Position numbers and translations under genes: made by a program. The notes beneath the pieces are model-generated. The model was not told the DNA's origin. It searched no databases and saw nothing but the letters and a program-made list of their open reading frames with translations. From Bacteroidia bacterium (GTDB taxonomy: Bacteria > Bacteroidota > Bacteroidia > Cytophagales > Flammeovirgaceae): DNA of 58,691 nucleotides. Location: contig JAUIAB010000018.1 of NCBI GenBank assembly GCA_030425505.1, forward strand, positions 1 to 58,691, given 5' to 3'. Positions 28,751 to 38,481 of the stretch are shown here, one piece after another; position 1 is the first letter of the stretch, and each line of letters starts with the position of its first letter.

Positions 28751-29617
28751 TTACAGCTTTACTAAATCACCATACGTTTCTGGTCTTCTATCTCTATAAA
28801 ACTGCCAGGTAGAACGTACTTCATCAATCACATCTAAATCGAAATCAGCGATGAGTAATTCGTCATCATCTCTAGAAGCTTCTGCAAATATTTGCCCCCT
28901 AGGATCAACAAAGTATGATTGACCATAAAACTTTCCTAGATCCCATGGTTTCTCTTCTCCAACTCTATTAATACATCCCATGAAATATCCATTGGCAGCA
29001 GCATGGGCAGGTTGCTCCAGTTTCCATAAGTATTCACTCAAGCCAGCAACCGTTGCCGAAGGGTTGTAAACAATTTCAGCTCCATTCAGCCCTAAAGCTC
29101 TAGCTCCATCTGGAAAGTGTCTATCATAGCAAATATAGACTCCTACTTTTGCATACTTTGTCTGAAACACAGGATACCCAAGGTTTCCAGGTTTAAAAAA
29201 GAATTTTTCCCAAAAACCAGTAGTATGTGGAATATGATTTTTTCTGTATTTTCCAAGGTAACTTCCATCCGCATCAATAACCGCAGCAGTATTATATAAC
29301 ACCCCAGGTTGTTCCTTTTCATAGATCGGAACTATAATAGCCATGCTGTACTTCTTAGCGTACTCTTGTAGTCTTTCTGTAGTTGGACCAGGTACTGCTT
29401 CAGCAGAGGCATACCAAGCTTTATCCTGCCCTGGGCAAAAATAAGGAGTATTAAAGATTTCTTGTAAGCATAAAATTTGTACCCCCTTTTTTCCAGCTTC
29501 TTCAATATAAGGAATATGTTTTTCGTACATAGCTTCACAAATTTCCTGTACGGTTCCTTCTCCCTCTGTCATGGGCAAGCTCATTTGTATCAATCCTGAC
29601 TTTATCATTCTTGGCAT
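28751..29617 (-). CDS. Beta-ureidopropionase (N-carbamoyl-beta-alanine amidase)
   Basis: A 288-residue nitrilase-superfamily hydrolase. It should convert N-carbamoyl-beta-alanine to beta-alanine, ammonia and CO2, the third step of reductive pyrimidine breakdown. The Glu-Lys-Cys triad is visible: Glu53 in LCLQEIFNTPYF, Lys126 in GKYRKNHIP, and Cys163 in VGVYICYDRHFPDG. The GFWEKFFFKPGN and WEYLWKLEQPAHAAANGY-like segments are typical of the eukaryote-like beta-ureidopropionase branch. The position between dihydropyrimidinase and preT supports this over other nitrilases. Confidence 0.9.
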   Translation of the reverse strand: MPRMIKSGLIQMSLPMTEGEGTVQEICEAMYEKHIPYIEEAGKKGVQILCLQEIFNTPYFCPGQDKAWYASAEAVPGPTTERLQEYAKKYSMAIIVPIYEKEQPGVLYNTAAVIDADGSYLGKYRKNHIPHTTGFWEKFFFKPGNLGYPVFQTKYAKVGVYICYDRHFPDGARALGLNGAEIVYNPSATVAGLSEYLWKLEQPAHAAANGYFMGCINRVGEEKPWDLGKFYGQSYFVDPRGQIFAEASRDDDELLIADFDLDVIDEVRSTWQFYRDRRPETYGDLVKL

Positions 29618-29673
29618 AACTGTCTAGTTTAAATTTTAAATTAAAATATAGTGTTTTTGCTTAAATGTTATAA

Positions 29674-31053
29674 TTATATAATCAATGAAGACTTTTCTCT
29701 TGGAATAAATTGTCCATCTCCAGGTTTTAGCTTACACTCCTCATTTTCTATTGCTACTTTACCTCTTAACAAAACGGTTTCCGTTTTGCCAGTAACTTCC
29801 CATCCTTCATAAGCTGAATAATCACAATTCATGTGATGCGTTTTTACAGAGATAGTATGTTTCTTGCTAGGGTCAAATACAACAATATCTGCATCAGCAC
29901 CAATAGCAATGGTTCCTTTTCTTGGGTACATTCCAAAAATTTTAGACGCATTAGTAGCACAAACTTCTACAAACTTGTTGAGGGTTATTTTTCCTTTATG
30001 AACACCTTCAGAATATATGAATTCCATTCTGTGTTCAATTGCTGGATGACCATTGGGTATTTTTGAAAAGTCATCTTTCCCCATAGCTTTTTGTTCTAAT
30101 GTAAAAGGGCAGTGGTCAGTACCTACAACTTGCACAAGTCCTTGATTAATTCCTGACCAAAGTGCTTCCTGGTCTTTCTTTTCCCTCAAAGGAGGACTCA
30201 TTACCCATTTGGCACCGTCTTCTCTTTCATACAAAGAAGCATCTATCATAAGGTATTGAGAGCAGGTTTCGACAAATACTTTTTGGTTTCGAAGAGTAGC
30301 TTTTCTTACTGCATTTAATGCTCCTTCGCAGGTCATGTGTACAATATACCCTGGGCAACCAGTATAATGTAGCATATCACAAAAACGAGCTGAAGCTTCT
30401 GCTTCTGTAACTTCAGGTTGGGATAAATAATGGTATAGGGGTTTAGTTTTTCCGCTTGCAAGATTCCTTGCAATCAGAGAGTCAATCATATCGCCATTGG
30501 TGGCATGAACTGTAACTAAGCCACCATGGTCTCTTACCACCTTCATCAATTGTACCATTTGTCCATCGTCAATCATTAAGGCACCTTTGTAGGCCATGAA
30601 GGTTTTGAATGACGTAATTCCTTCTTCTTCAATCATTTGCACTACTTCTTTGGCTACGTCATCATTGAAGTCTGTTACAGCCATGTGGTAGGAGTAGTCT
30701 CCAACTGCTTTGTGTTGGGATTTTTCTTGCCAGGTTTTTAACGCATTGTGCAAAGTATCTCCCTGTGTTTGTAGAATAAATTCGATGACGGAAGTTGTGC
30801 CTCCATGTAGAGCGGCTCTTGTGCCTGTTTCATAATCATCTGATGAGTAGGTTCCCATGAAAGGCATATCGAGATGCACATGTGGATCAATTCCTCCTGG
30901 AAGAACCAGTTTGTCAGAAGCATCAATTATTTTTTCGGCATTATAGTTTAGGTTTTTTCCAATGGCAGTTATTTTTTCATCTTCAATGTATACGTCAGCA
31001 ATAAAATCCTCTGATGCAGTGACGATCTTCCCGTTTTTTATTAATACAGACAT
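29674..31053 (-). CDS. hydA: Dihydropyrimidinase
   Basis: This cyclic amidohydrolase opens dihydrouracil or dihydrothymine to the N-carbamoyl amino acid. The 459-residue protein shows the metal-binding GGIDPHVHLDMPF (His58, His60), the carboxylated-lysine region TSFKTFMAYKGALM (Lys150), VTVHATNGDMI, YIVHMTCEGAL, and VVGTDHCPFTLEQK with the catalytic Asp. The length and motifs match bacterial dihydropyrimidinase/D-hydantoinase. The start codon lies 1 bp after the stop of the transporter gene, so the two genes are almost certainly co-translated. Confidence 0.94.
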   Translation of the reverse strand: MSVLIKNGKIVTASEDFIADVYIEDEKITAIGKNLNYNAEKIIDASDKLVLPGGIDPHVHLDMPFMGTYSSDDYETGTRAALHGGTTSVIEFILQTQGDTLHNALKTWQEKSQHKAVGDYSYHMAVTDFNDDVAKEVVQMIEEEGITSFKTFMAYKGALMIDDGQMVQLMKVVRDHGGLVTVHATNGDMIDSLIARNLASGKTKPLYHYLSQPEVTEAEASARFCDMLHYTGCPGYIVHMTCEGALNAVRKATLRNQKVFVETCSQYLMIDASLYEREDGAKWVMSPPLREKKDQEALWSGINQGLVQVVGTDHCPFTLEQKAMGKDDFSKIPNGHPAIEHRMEFIYSEGVHKGKITLNKFVEVCATNASKIFGMYPRKGTIAIGADADIVVFDPSKKHTISVKTHHMNCDYSAYEGWEVTGKTETVLLRGKVAIENEECKLKPGDGQFIPREKSSLII

Positions 31054-31054
31054 A

Positions 31055-32728
31055 TTATTTTTTTCGCTTCATTAAAAAGTAATATAATAAAAATGATACT
31101 ATAAACCCTGTAAACCACGAAAGTTTATACAAGGCTTCTAAAGCAGGAATAAAATAACCAATGATAGCGACAGTAATTCCTACAATAAGTGAGAGCATTG
31201 CTGCATTATTATAACCTGCAGAATAGGAGTAGGCTCCAGCTTCTTTGTATAATTCTGCCAATTGAATGGTTTTTTTTCTAACCAAAAAATAATCAGATAA
31301 TAGAATTCCTAAAACTGGCCCTAGTAAACCACTTATGAAAATTAAAATCCCGCTGATTTCATCCATCAACCACCATGGGCAAATCAATATTCCGATAAAA
31401 CCCGTAATGATTCCGCCTGTCCTAAAACTTATTTTCTTTGGGAATAAATTAGAAAAAGCATTAGATGGAGCAATTACGTTGGCTGCTATATTGGTACTCA
31501 GCGTAGCAATAATCATAAAAATTTGAGATATGATAACTACGGTAGGGCTATCAAATTTTGCTAGTAAAGATACAGGATCCCATGGAGCATCTGATCCAAT
31601 TAATACATCATCAAAGCTAATTACAGCTGCACACGTTACAAATATTCCAACAAAGGAATACAACATCATTGTGCCCGGAAGTCCAATGAACTGACCTGCT
31701 ACTTGGGATTTTTGACTCGATGCATAGCGAGTAATATCAGCTATACTCAGCGACATAGTAGCCCAGAAACCTACCATGGCTGTTAGCCAGATAATGTATC
31801 TCCAAATTTTATCGCCTAAACTGGAGTCATCTGCTGTTGTAGCTACTTTAACAGCTTGGGAGACATAGTGCTCATTTTTTAGTTGAATTTGATACTCACT
31901 ATTTATAGTGTTCTTATCAATAGGAATTTTAATTGCTTCTAATTTTTTCCAGCCAAGCGCCTGACCATCTAGTATAAGCTGATAAGCGGAGGCTTTATGT
32001 TGACCTTTACTATCCTTGATAGGGTTTACATGAATAAAAGAACCTTCTTCAGAGGTTGTCAAAATAGCTGATGGTTTCTCAAGCTGTTTACTTTGAGAGA
32101 GTACTTTGCTAAATCCACCCACTGTCATAGTTCCCCAGCATATCAGCGCAACCCCCATTAAAATTAAGATAGGAGCAGAGTACTTTTCTAAGTATTTGAT
32201 ACTTTCTGTGCCTTTCCAAATAAAATATAGGTTAATTATCCAGAAAACAGCAAAACCAATAAATTTCCCAATAGATAGACCATAGACAGCTTCATTTCCG
32301 GTTAAAGCATTGAATATGGCATAAACCGCTAATCCTCCAATCCAGGTTTGGACTCCGAACCAACCGCAGGCTACTATTCCTCTTACTATAGATGCTAAAT
32401 GGATTCCTTTAGTTCCAAATGATGCTCTTCCAATAACAGGAAAGGGGATTCCATATTTAACACCAGCATGCCCATTTAATACCATAGGAACTGTAATAAT
32501 AAGATTAGCTACACCGATAATGATCAAAGCTTCAGCCCAATTAAGCCCTGTTTTGATCATATAGGATGCAAGTAAATAAGTAGGAATACAAACTGCCATT
32601 CCAACCCACAATGCAGCAAGATGCCATGTATTCCATGTTCTTTTTTCTTTAGGAACAGGAGCTAGGTCTTCGCTGTATAATGGAGAATTAGATAGATCTT
32701 CTTTTAACTCTACTATCTCTTCATTCAT
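31055..32728 (-). CDS. NCS1 nucleobase:cation symporter with large extra loop
   Basis: A 557-residue multi-pass permease of the NCS1 family, likely importing uracil, cytosine, thymine or a related pyrimidine for this operon. The N-terminal motifs are typical: WNTWHLAALWVGM, NGHAGVKYGIPFPVIGRASFG and FGVQTWIGG. There are about 12 membrane segments. It is longer than usual NCS1 proteins (about 490 residues). The extra length is a hydrophilic insert of about 95 residues (roughly 205-300) between VGGFSKV and the helix with WLTAMVGFWATMSLS, probably outside the membrane. Its gene lies between the aminotransferase and hydA. Confidence 0.88.
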   Translation of the reverse strand: MNEEIVELKEDLSNSPLYSEDLAPVPKEKRTWNTWHLAALWVGMAVCIPTYLLASYMIKTGLNWAEALIIIGVANLIITVPMVLNGHAGVKYGIPFPVIGRASFGTKGIHLASIVRGIVACGWFGVQTWIGGLAVYAIFNALTGNEAVYGLSIGKFIGFAVFWIINLYFIWKGTESIKYLEKYSAPILILMGVALICWGTMTVGGFSKVLSQSKQLEKPSAILTTSEEGSFIHVNPIKDSKGQHKASAYQLILDGQALGWKKLEAIKIPIDKNTINSEYQIQLKNEHYVSQAVKVATTADDSSLGDKIWRYIIWLTAMVGFWATMSLSIADITRYASSQKSQVAGQFIGLPGTMMLYSFVGIFVTCAAVISFDDVLIGSDAPWDPVSLLAKFDSPTVVIISQIFMIIATLSTNIAANVIAPSNAFSNLFPKKISFRTGGIITGFIGILICPWWLMDEISGILIFISGLLGPVLGILLSDYFLVRKKTIQLAELYKEAGAYSYSAGYNNAAMLSLIVGITVAIIGYFIPALEALYKLSWFTGFIVSFLLYYFLMKRKK

Positions 32729-32775
32729 TTATCAGGGCAGTTTTAGTGATGTAGGAGTGTTACATTTTAGAAAAG

Positions 32776-34128
32776 TTAATTACAATATTCGTCAGCAATT
32801 GAAATGGCTTCTGAAACAATAGCTAAGCCTTCATCTATTTCTTCTTTTGTGATACAGAGTGGTGGAGCAATGAAAATCCAATTCCAGCGGACGAACGTAA
32901 ACATGCCTAGCTCACGAATTTTTGCAGCCATCCTATTGGTAGGTTCCATTTCTGCTGGTTTTGCATTCCATGGTGTGGTTGGGTCCTTTGTTTCACGGTT
33001 TTTAACCAGTTCGATACACCCTAAAAGTCCTGTGTTTCTAAAGTCTCCTATAGAAGGATGTTTTGTTTTCAACATTTCTACCCTTTGCTCAATATATCGT
33101 CCCATTTCAGCAGCGTTTTGTGGCAAATTATCTTCTTCATATATCTTGATATTGGCTAAGGCAGCAGCACAAGAAACAGGATGGGCAGAATAGGTAAGTC
33201 CTAGCGGTAGGGGAGTAGTATCAAAATGACTGGCAATTTTTTGGGTCACCATCAATGCTCCCAGAGGCAAATATCCAGAGGTAAGCCCTTTTGCCAGGCA
33301 CATCATATCGGGTTCAACTCCATGATGTTCGATGCCAAACATTTTTCCCGTCCTTCCAAAGCCACTCATGACTTCATCTGCAATGATGAGAAAGCCATAT
33401 TTATCTGCTAGGGCTTTTACTTTTTGCACGTACCCTTTTGGGTATTTGATACATCCTGACGAGCCAGATTCTCCCTCCAAAATCATGGCTGCGATGCTAT
33501 CTGGATTTTCAAACTGAATAATTCGTTCTAAATGTTCAATAGCTTTCTGAGAACAAGCCTCTTCCGAATTTGTTCCCCAAGGGCAACGATAAACATATGG
33601 ATTTTCCACATGAATCATATGAGGAACTGCAAATGCTTCCATTGCGTGCTTCCTTGGATCCCCTCCAGCAGACATTGCCGCATAGGTTGCGCCATGATAA
33701 GAGCGGTAAAAAGAAAGTATTTTTGGCTTCCCTGTGTACACTCTTGCAAGTTTGATGGCATTTTCCACAGCTTCTGCACCTCCTAATGTAAAAAATGCTT
33801 TATTTAAGCTTCCTGGAGTGATTTCTGCCAGCTTTTTTCCAAGTTTTCCTCTAACTTCTGTAGCCATCCCTGGAAAAACGAACTGCAATTCAGCCATTTG
33901 TTTATTGACTGCGTCCATCACTCTTTGATCTCCGTGACCAATGTTTACATTCATAAGCTGGGAAGAGAAGTCGAGGTATTTTTTCCCAGCTTGGTCATAA
34001 ACGTAAACTCCTTTTGCAGTTTTAGCATTAATAGGATTTAATCCTCCTTGCTTAGACCAAGAAAATAATGTGTGGTCTAAGTTGTTTTGAATTATTGCTT
34101 CGGTGTCAATCATCGTTGTCTCCATCAT
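32776..34128 (-). CDS. Class III aminotransferase, probable beta-alanine transaminase
   Basis: A 450-residue PLP-dependent class III aminotransferase. From its context it probably transfers the amino group of beta-alanine (or 3-aminoisobutyrate), giving malonate or methylmalonate semialdehyde. Signatures: FTLGGAEAVENAIKLAR, SFYRSYHGATYAAMSAGG, the PLP-contacting Asp251 in LIIADEVMSGFGRTG, and the Schiff-base lysine Lys280 in CLAKGLTSGYLPLGA. The start lies 1 bp after the stop of the dehydrogenase gene. The amino acceptor (pyruvate or 2-oxoglutarate) cannot be told from sequence alone. Confidence 0.88.
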   Translation of the reverse strand: MMETTMIDTEAIIQNNLDHTLFSWSKQGGLNPINAKTAKGVYVYDQAGKKYLDFSSQLMNVNIGHGDQRVMDAVNKQMAELQFVFPGMATEVRGKLGKKLAEITPGSLNKAFFTLGGAEAVENAIKLARVYTGKPKILSFYRSYHGATYAAMSAGGDPRKHAMEAFAVPHMIHVENPYVYRCPWGTNSEEACSQKAIEHLERIIQFENPDSIAAMILEGESGSSGCIKYPKGYVQKVKALADKYGFLIIADEVMSGFGRTGKMFGIEHHGVEPDMMCLAKGLTSGYLPLGALMVTQKIASHFDTTPLPLGLTYSAHPVSCAAALANIKIYEEDNLPQNAAEMGRYIEQRVEMLKTKHPSIGDFRNTGLLGCIELVKNRETKDPTTPWNAKPAEMEPTNRMAAKIRELGMFTFVRWNWIFIAPPLCITKEEIDEGLAIVSEAISIADEYCN

Positions 34129-34129
34129 A

Positions 34130-35596
34130 TTAGCTCATCCAGTTAGTTTTTGCTTCGGGATTCCATTTAATAGTAGTTTTCTTATTCTGTGTCCAGAACT
34201 CAATAGAGCTTCTTCCTGTAATGTCTGCTACCCCAAATTTAGATTCGTTCCAACCACCGAAAGGGAATGGCTCTCTAGGAACAGGTACACCTACGTTTAC
34301 ACCAATCATACCTGCACTTGCTTTTTCCATAACTTGCTTAGCTAATCCTCCGCTTTGTGTGAATACAGCAGCAGCATTACCATAATTGGATCTGTTTTCT
34401 ATGTCAATAGCCTCGTTTAAGTCTTTCGCTCTTATGATAGAAATTACTGGGCCAAAAATTTCTTCTTTAGCAACACTCATATCTGGAGTTACATAGTCAA
34501 TAATAGTTGGGCCGACATAGTATCCGCCTTCTTTCCCTTTTACTGTAGCTCCTCTTCCGTCAACGAGTATTTTGGCACCATCTTTTTCTGCTTGAGTAAT
34601 ATATCCTTCAATTCTCTCTTTTGCTTCTTTACTGATTACAGACCCTAAGTTATCGCCAGGTACAATTTTCCTTGCCTCTTCCACCATTTTATCAATGATA
34701 TGTTGGACACGATCTACTCCAACCATAACAGCGGCAGCCATACATCGTTGCCCTGCACAACCTGACATGGAAGCTACTACATTGGATGCAGTCATCTCTA
34801 GATGAGCATCTGGTAAAACCAATAGATGATTTTTTGCACCGCCTAAAGCAACACACCTCTTCAAATTAGAAGTAGCTCGTTTGTATACAATTTTTGCAAC
34901 CTTGGTAGATCCTACAAAAGATACTGCTTTAATTCCAGGGTGATCACAGATAGCTTCTACGATGTCTTTGCCTCCATTAACTACATTAAAGACACCATCG
35001 GGTAAACCAGCTTCTTTGAGCAATTCAGCAATCCTTACAACACTCAATGGGACTAACTCAGAAGGTTTCATGATCATTGTATTTCCAAGAACCAAGGCAT
35101 TAGGTAATGTCCAATGAGGTACCATATTTGGGAAGTTGAAAGGGGCAATGGAAGCTACAACTCCTAATGGTTTCCTTTCAATTCTACATTCAACGCCTTT
35201 ACTTACCTCCTGCACTTCATTAGTTACAATTTGTGGCATAGAACAAGCAAATTCACATAGCTCCATGCTTTTTTCTATTTCTGCTTTTGCCTCACCGTAC
35301 GTTTTTCCATTTTCTAAATGAACTAACTGTGTTAGCTCATCCATATTTTTTTCGAGCAATGCTCTATATCTGAAAAATATTTGTACTCTTTCTTTTAAGG
35401 TCATTTCTGACCAAGTTGGAAATGCTTTCTCTGCAGCTTTTACGGCTTCATCTAAATCATCGTATGTTGAAAGCGGAAGTGTTGCTATGGTATTGCCTGT
35501 TAAAGGACTGACAACATCCATTGAAGCTTGACCATTTCTAACGAACTTTCCATCGATGTAATTTTTTACTTCTGATTGTTTAACCAAAGTTTCCAT
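34130..35596 (-). CDS. mmsA: Methylmalonate/malonate-semialdehyde dehydrogenase (CoA-acylating)
   Basis: First gene of the pyrimidine operon, about 488 residues. It should oxidise malonate semialdehyde or methylmalonate semialdehyde to acetyl-CoA or propionyl-CoA, completing the route. Motifs: the aldehyde-dehydrogenase entry YIDGKFVRNG, PFNFPNMVPHWTLPNALV, VSFVGSTKVAKIVY, and the active-site block SGCAGQRCMAA that is diagnostic for MmsA/IolA. The frame opens at 35,704, but homologues start at the ATG at 35,596 (METLVKQSEVKNYIDGKF). The extra 36 codons look like untranslated leader. Confidence 0.93.
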   Translation of the reverse strand: METLVKQSEVKNYIDGKFVRNGQASMDVVSPLTGNTIATLPLSTYDDLDEAVKAAEKAFPTWSEMTLKERVQIFFRYRALLEKNMDELTQLVHLENGKTYGEAKAEIEKSMELCEFACSMPQIVTNEVQEVSKGVECRIERKPLGVVASIAPFNFPNMVPHWTLPNALVLGNTMIMKPSELVPLSVVRIAELLKEAGLPDGVFNVVNGGKDIVEAICDHPGIKAVSFVGSTKVAKIVYKRATSNLKRCVALGGAKNHLLVLPDAHLEMTASNVVASMSGCAGQRCMAAAVMVGVDRVQHIIDKMVEEARKIVPGDNLGSVISKEAKERIEGYITQAEKDGAKILVDGRGATVKGKEGGYYVGPTIIDYVTPDMSVAKEEIFGPVISIIRAKDLNEAIDIENRSNYGNAAAVFTQSGGLAKQVMEKASAGMIGVNVGVPVPREPFPFGGWNESKFGVADITGRSSIEFWTQNKKTTIKWNPEAKTNWMS

Positions 35597-36040
35597 AATA
35601 TGTATAATAATTTTTGTTAACTGAACAGCTTCCAGGTGCCTTCTTTGAACTCTTAGTGTTGAGACAAATTGCCGTTTATCGAAAAGCAGTGTGCTAAATC
35701 TCAAAAAAAGAAATTAATAATCCAAATTTCCAAAATATTAAGAGAGCGTATAGCACTGAGGTTTTGGTAATAGAAATAAGAAGGAGTTAGGATGTTTAGT
35801 AAAGGAGGCGTATACTTTCCACAAATCAGGACTGGGTAGTAATTTTAGCCCAAAAGTGCATTCTACTATGCAAAATATGGCAAAAATGTATGAGAGAATA
35901 TAAGCAAACGTATAGCGAATAACAATGAGAAAGATAAGAGATTATACTGGATTAAGTGTAGGAAGTTTGCCAAATCACTATGTAGTTCAAATTTGATATT
36001 TTATACTTAATGTTTTTTTATTACAGCTTGCTAATGCTAA
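35597..36040. other. Intergenic region upstream of the pyrimidine operon
   Basis: About 440 bp. It should hold the promoter of the eight-gene pyrimidine operon (minus strand) and the 3' flank of the lipoprotein gene. I saw no riboswitch-like fold or exact TAnnTTTG element. A stretch at about 35,755-35,805 loosely resembles sequence at 39,540-39,590, which hints at a weak dispersed intergenic repeat. Confidence 0.4.
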
Positions 36041-36844
36041 TTATTTATATCTAATTTCTCCAAAATTCAGATACTCTGCTGTATATTTTTCATTGTCGAA
36101 AGTTAGCATTACTTCATACTCATTTTCACCTTCTTGATAGTATCTATGAATTTTCAATCTTATTTTTTCATTTTCTGAAATTATTGAATCAATTCTATCA
36201 TTGCATCTATCATCGCTTCTTAGCTCAAAATAGGGATATTCATTGTCCCAATTTGCTTTTTTTGAGTATTCATTTTGAATCAAGGCAACAAGTCCAAAAT
36301 AATTATTCTTTATGTCTTTCATTAGAATAGGCTGATTCACTGGACAACCCAGAAGATCTCCTTCATACTCCACTCCCATACCTAAAAAGCCTGTTGTTAG
36401 GATTTGCATCTGATTACTGTCAATTAAAAAACTTGTGTTTTGGTTTGAATTTTGAATTTTAAAGACTTTTCTGCCATTTACAATTCCTACAATATTTTTC
36501 GTTTCTATCTTAACGTACCAAAATGCGTCACAAATATTTTTAGACTTATTACATAAACTATCTGAAATGCCTTTTATGTCAATTATTTTTCCTTTCAAAT
36601 TTGAAATATCATCAATAGTATTTAGGTTCTTATCTAGGAGTTCAATTTTTTCTCCAATCAATACCGCCTTTTCATTAGTTTCTTTAAATTTCAACTCTTT
36701 GCCGCTTTTATCAAGAACTGCAGTATTTGTTAAGGAGCCGATCGAATTTTGTTCTTGAGTACTTTGTTGCTCATTTCCCTTTTTCTGAGGGTTTGAACAA
36801 GCGCAAATACTGAGAAGAATAATTGCTATTAGATATCTCTTCAT
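36041..36844 (-). CDS. Lipoprotein of unknown function
   Basis: A 267-residue protein with a lipoprotein signal: MKRYLIAIILLSICAC, with the probable lipidated cysteine at 16, followed by a Gln/Ser/Asn-rich linker. The body is mixed beta, with a segment LTNTAVLDKSGKELKFKET and a C-terminal part containing YPYFELRSDDRCNDRI. I recognise no catalytic motif. It is a single gene with flanking intergenic regions of several hundred bases. Probably anchored on the periplasmic face or outer membrane; function unknown. Confidence 0.75.
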   Translation of the reverse strand: MKRYLIAIILLSICACSNPQKKGNEQQSTQEQNSIGSLTNTAVLDKSGKELKFKETNEKAVLIGEKIELLDKNLNTIDDISNLKGKIIDIKGISDSLCNKSKNICDAFWYVKIETKNIVGIVNGRKVFKIQNSNQNTSFLIDSNQMQILTTGFLGMGVEYEGDLLGCPVNQPILMKDIKNNYFGLVALIQNEYSKKANWDNEYPYFELRSDDRCNDRIDSIISENEKIRLKIHRYYQEGENEYEVMLTFDNEKYTAEYLNFGEIRYK

Positions 36845-37243
36845 CGTTTTTAGTTTGTTGCGATGTTTAACCTTTTTGTTACCAGTCTAAAATAGTGATT
36901 TATAGTTTAGAAAATATATACCATCCTGCGAATCATAGTGGTATGGGCATATCCAATTGAAAGGATGATATCTAGATTTTAAATAGAGATTTTTCTTGAA
37001 ACGCCTCTTTCTTCTTTTTAAACTTGGAGGGGTTCTTGCCAAGTTGTTTTTTCATCCAGTAAAGATATTTTTATATTTCAATGATAGATTATTCCAATTA
37101 CGCTTAATGATCTGAGTTCAATTAATAGTTTGTGTTTCATCCCATGAAATAAGTATATTTTATAAGAGATATTGATCCAGGATCTAAACATGGCGGATCA
37201 AATTCGCTATGATGTTATACTGTTGATAATTAGTTATTTATAA
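36845..37243. other. Intergenic stretch with a possible gene remnant
   Basis: About 400 bp without a supported ORF. On the minus strand around 36,985-37,075 a short frame reads YWMKKQLGKNPSKFKKKK, which loosely resembles the end of an AraC-type DNA-binding domain. It has an in-frame stop just upstream, so if real it is a relic. No hairpin or RNA gene was found. Confidence 0.3.
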
Positions 37244-38296
37244 TTATTCTATGGATTCCGTATGGCTTTTTTGATCTATAAGTATTTGTATAATGCGGTT
37301 ATACACAATCTCTGATAAATTCCAATTATAGCCTTCAAAGGAAGTAGGGCTAGTAAATTGAATAATTACAGCATCGATGTCTGTATGGTATTTGGCAATA
37401 CTCTGATAGCCTGGGATCAATCCAGAGTGACCATATACGTAAATGGAAGAATATATTTCTTGTTCCTTTTCATCAAACAAGGATCCATCGTTTAATGCTC
37501 TCAAAAATATGCCAACATCTTTGGCAGTAGCTAACATTCCTTGATTGTCTGCCTTTAAATCTAAATGGTGTCCAACATGATAGCCGCTCATTACATCTTT
37601 CAGATTTACTTCACGAATAGATGTAAAAGTGTTTTTTAGATTAAGTCGGTTTAAGATTTTTTCCTGAATGAATTGGAAGTGACTATAGCCTAATACCTTG
37701 TCCATTATTTCAGCAAGCAATAAATAATTTGTGTTACTATATTCATAGTCTTCACCTGGTTCAAAGTTGGCAGGCAAATCAAGAACTAACTCAAGGTTTT
37801 CTTTATTACTTTCTTTTGGGTTTGCCCAATAATTATGCATATCTGTATAATTTGGGATGCCACTTTTGTGTTGTACCATCATACGCAAGGTGATTTTCTC
37901 TGAGTTTGCAATTCTTCCAATAAGATTGGGAAAATAGTCAGCAAGTGTTTTATCCAAAGACAAACGACCATCATTTACCAGTTTAGCAACAGCGACAGCA
38001 TTATATAGTTTGCTGATGCTAGCCAATTTGAATAGAGCCTCAGGGTAAGCAGGTATTTTATTTTTTGGATCATGCCAACCTGCTGCATAATATTCTGGTG
38101 GTTTTCCTGTCTGATCTACATAGACAATAATACCGTCAAATCCATGATCAATAGCTTTGTTGACTTGTTCTTGAACCGAATCTGGCAAAGGCAATATCCA
38201 TGCTTTCACTAAAGCCCATGGTACGAAGAACATTGCGATGATAGTTCCAAGAAGCAATGCTAATCTTATTATTCGTTTTGTGGTTTTTCCTGCCAT
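37244..38296 (-). CDS. Beta-lactamase-fold serine hydrolase
   Basis: A 350-residue membrane-anchored or secreted protein with an N-terminal hydrophobic segment (LALLLGTIIAMFFVPWALV). It is followed by a class C beta-lactamase/penicillin-binding fold. The active-site motifs are present: the S-x-x-K tetrad at Ser93-Lys96 (LASISKLYNAVAVAKLV), Y-S-N in YEYSNTNYLLLAEIM, and H-S-G in YGHSGLIPGYQS. The family includes D-aminopeptidases, esterases and true beta-lactamases, and sequence alone does not tell which. It is a single gene with an AT-rich upstream region. Confidence 0.85.
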   Translation of the reverse strand: MAGKTTKRIIRLALLLGTIIAMFFVPWALVKAWILPLPDSVQEQVNKAIDHGFDGIIVYVDQTGKPPEYYAAGWHDPKNKIPAYPEALFKLASISKLYNAVAVAKLVNDGRLSLDKTLADYFPNLIGRIANSEKITLRMMVQHKSGIPNYTDMHNYWANPKESNKENLELVLDLPANFEPGEDYEYSNTNYLLLAEIMDKVLGYSHFQFIQEKILNRLNLKNTFTSIREVNLKDVMSGYHVGHHLDLKADNQGMLATAKDVGIFLRALNDGSLFDEKEQEIYSSIYVYGHSGLIPGYQSIAKYHTDIDAVIIQFTSPTSFEGYNWNLSEIVYNRIIQILIDQKSHTESIE

Positions 38297-38430
38297 TTTT
38301 ACTTTTTACTTTGTAAGTAAATTCAAATCACTTCTAAGCTATTGAAGTTACTTATTACTTAGAAGGTTTGCTTAACTGAGGGAAGAATAAACCAGTATAT
38401 TTAGTACATGAAGTGGGTGACTTCTACTAT

Positions 38431-38481
38431 TAGGCTTAAATGGTGATTTTCGGTTAGTGAGAGTATGTCTCATTATACAAA
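38431..38481 (+). repeat. Left copy of a direct repeat flanking the toxin-antitoxin block
   Basis: It shares TTAGGCTT-AAT--TGATTTT--GTTA and AGTATGT-TCA-TAT with 39,577-39,629, about 75-80% identical by eye. The two copies face the same way and bracket the zeta/ParD genes. Confidence 0.55.

Noticed and set aside
36985-37075. AraC-like C-terminal fragment (QLGKNPSKFKKK)
   Set aside because: Only about 20 residues match, with a stop just upstream; too little to call a pseudogene.
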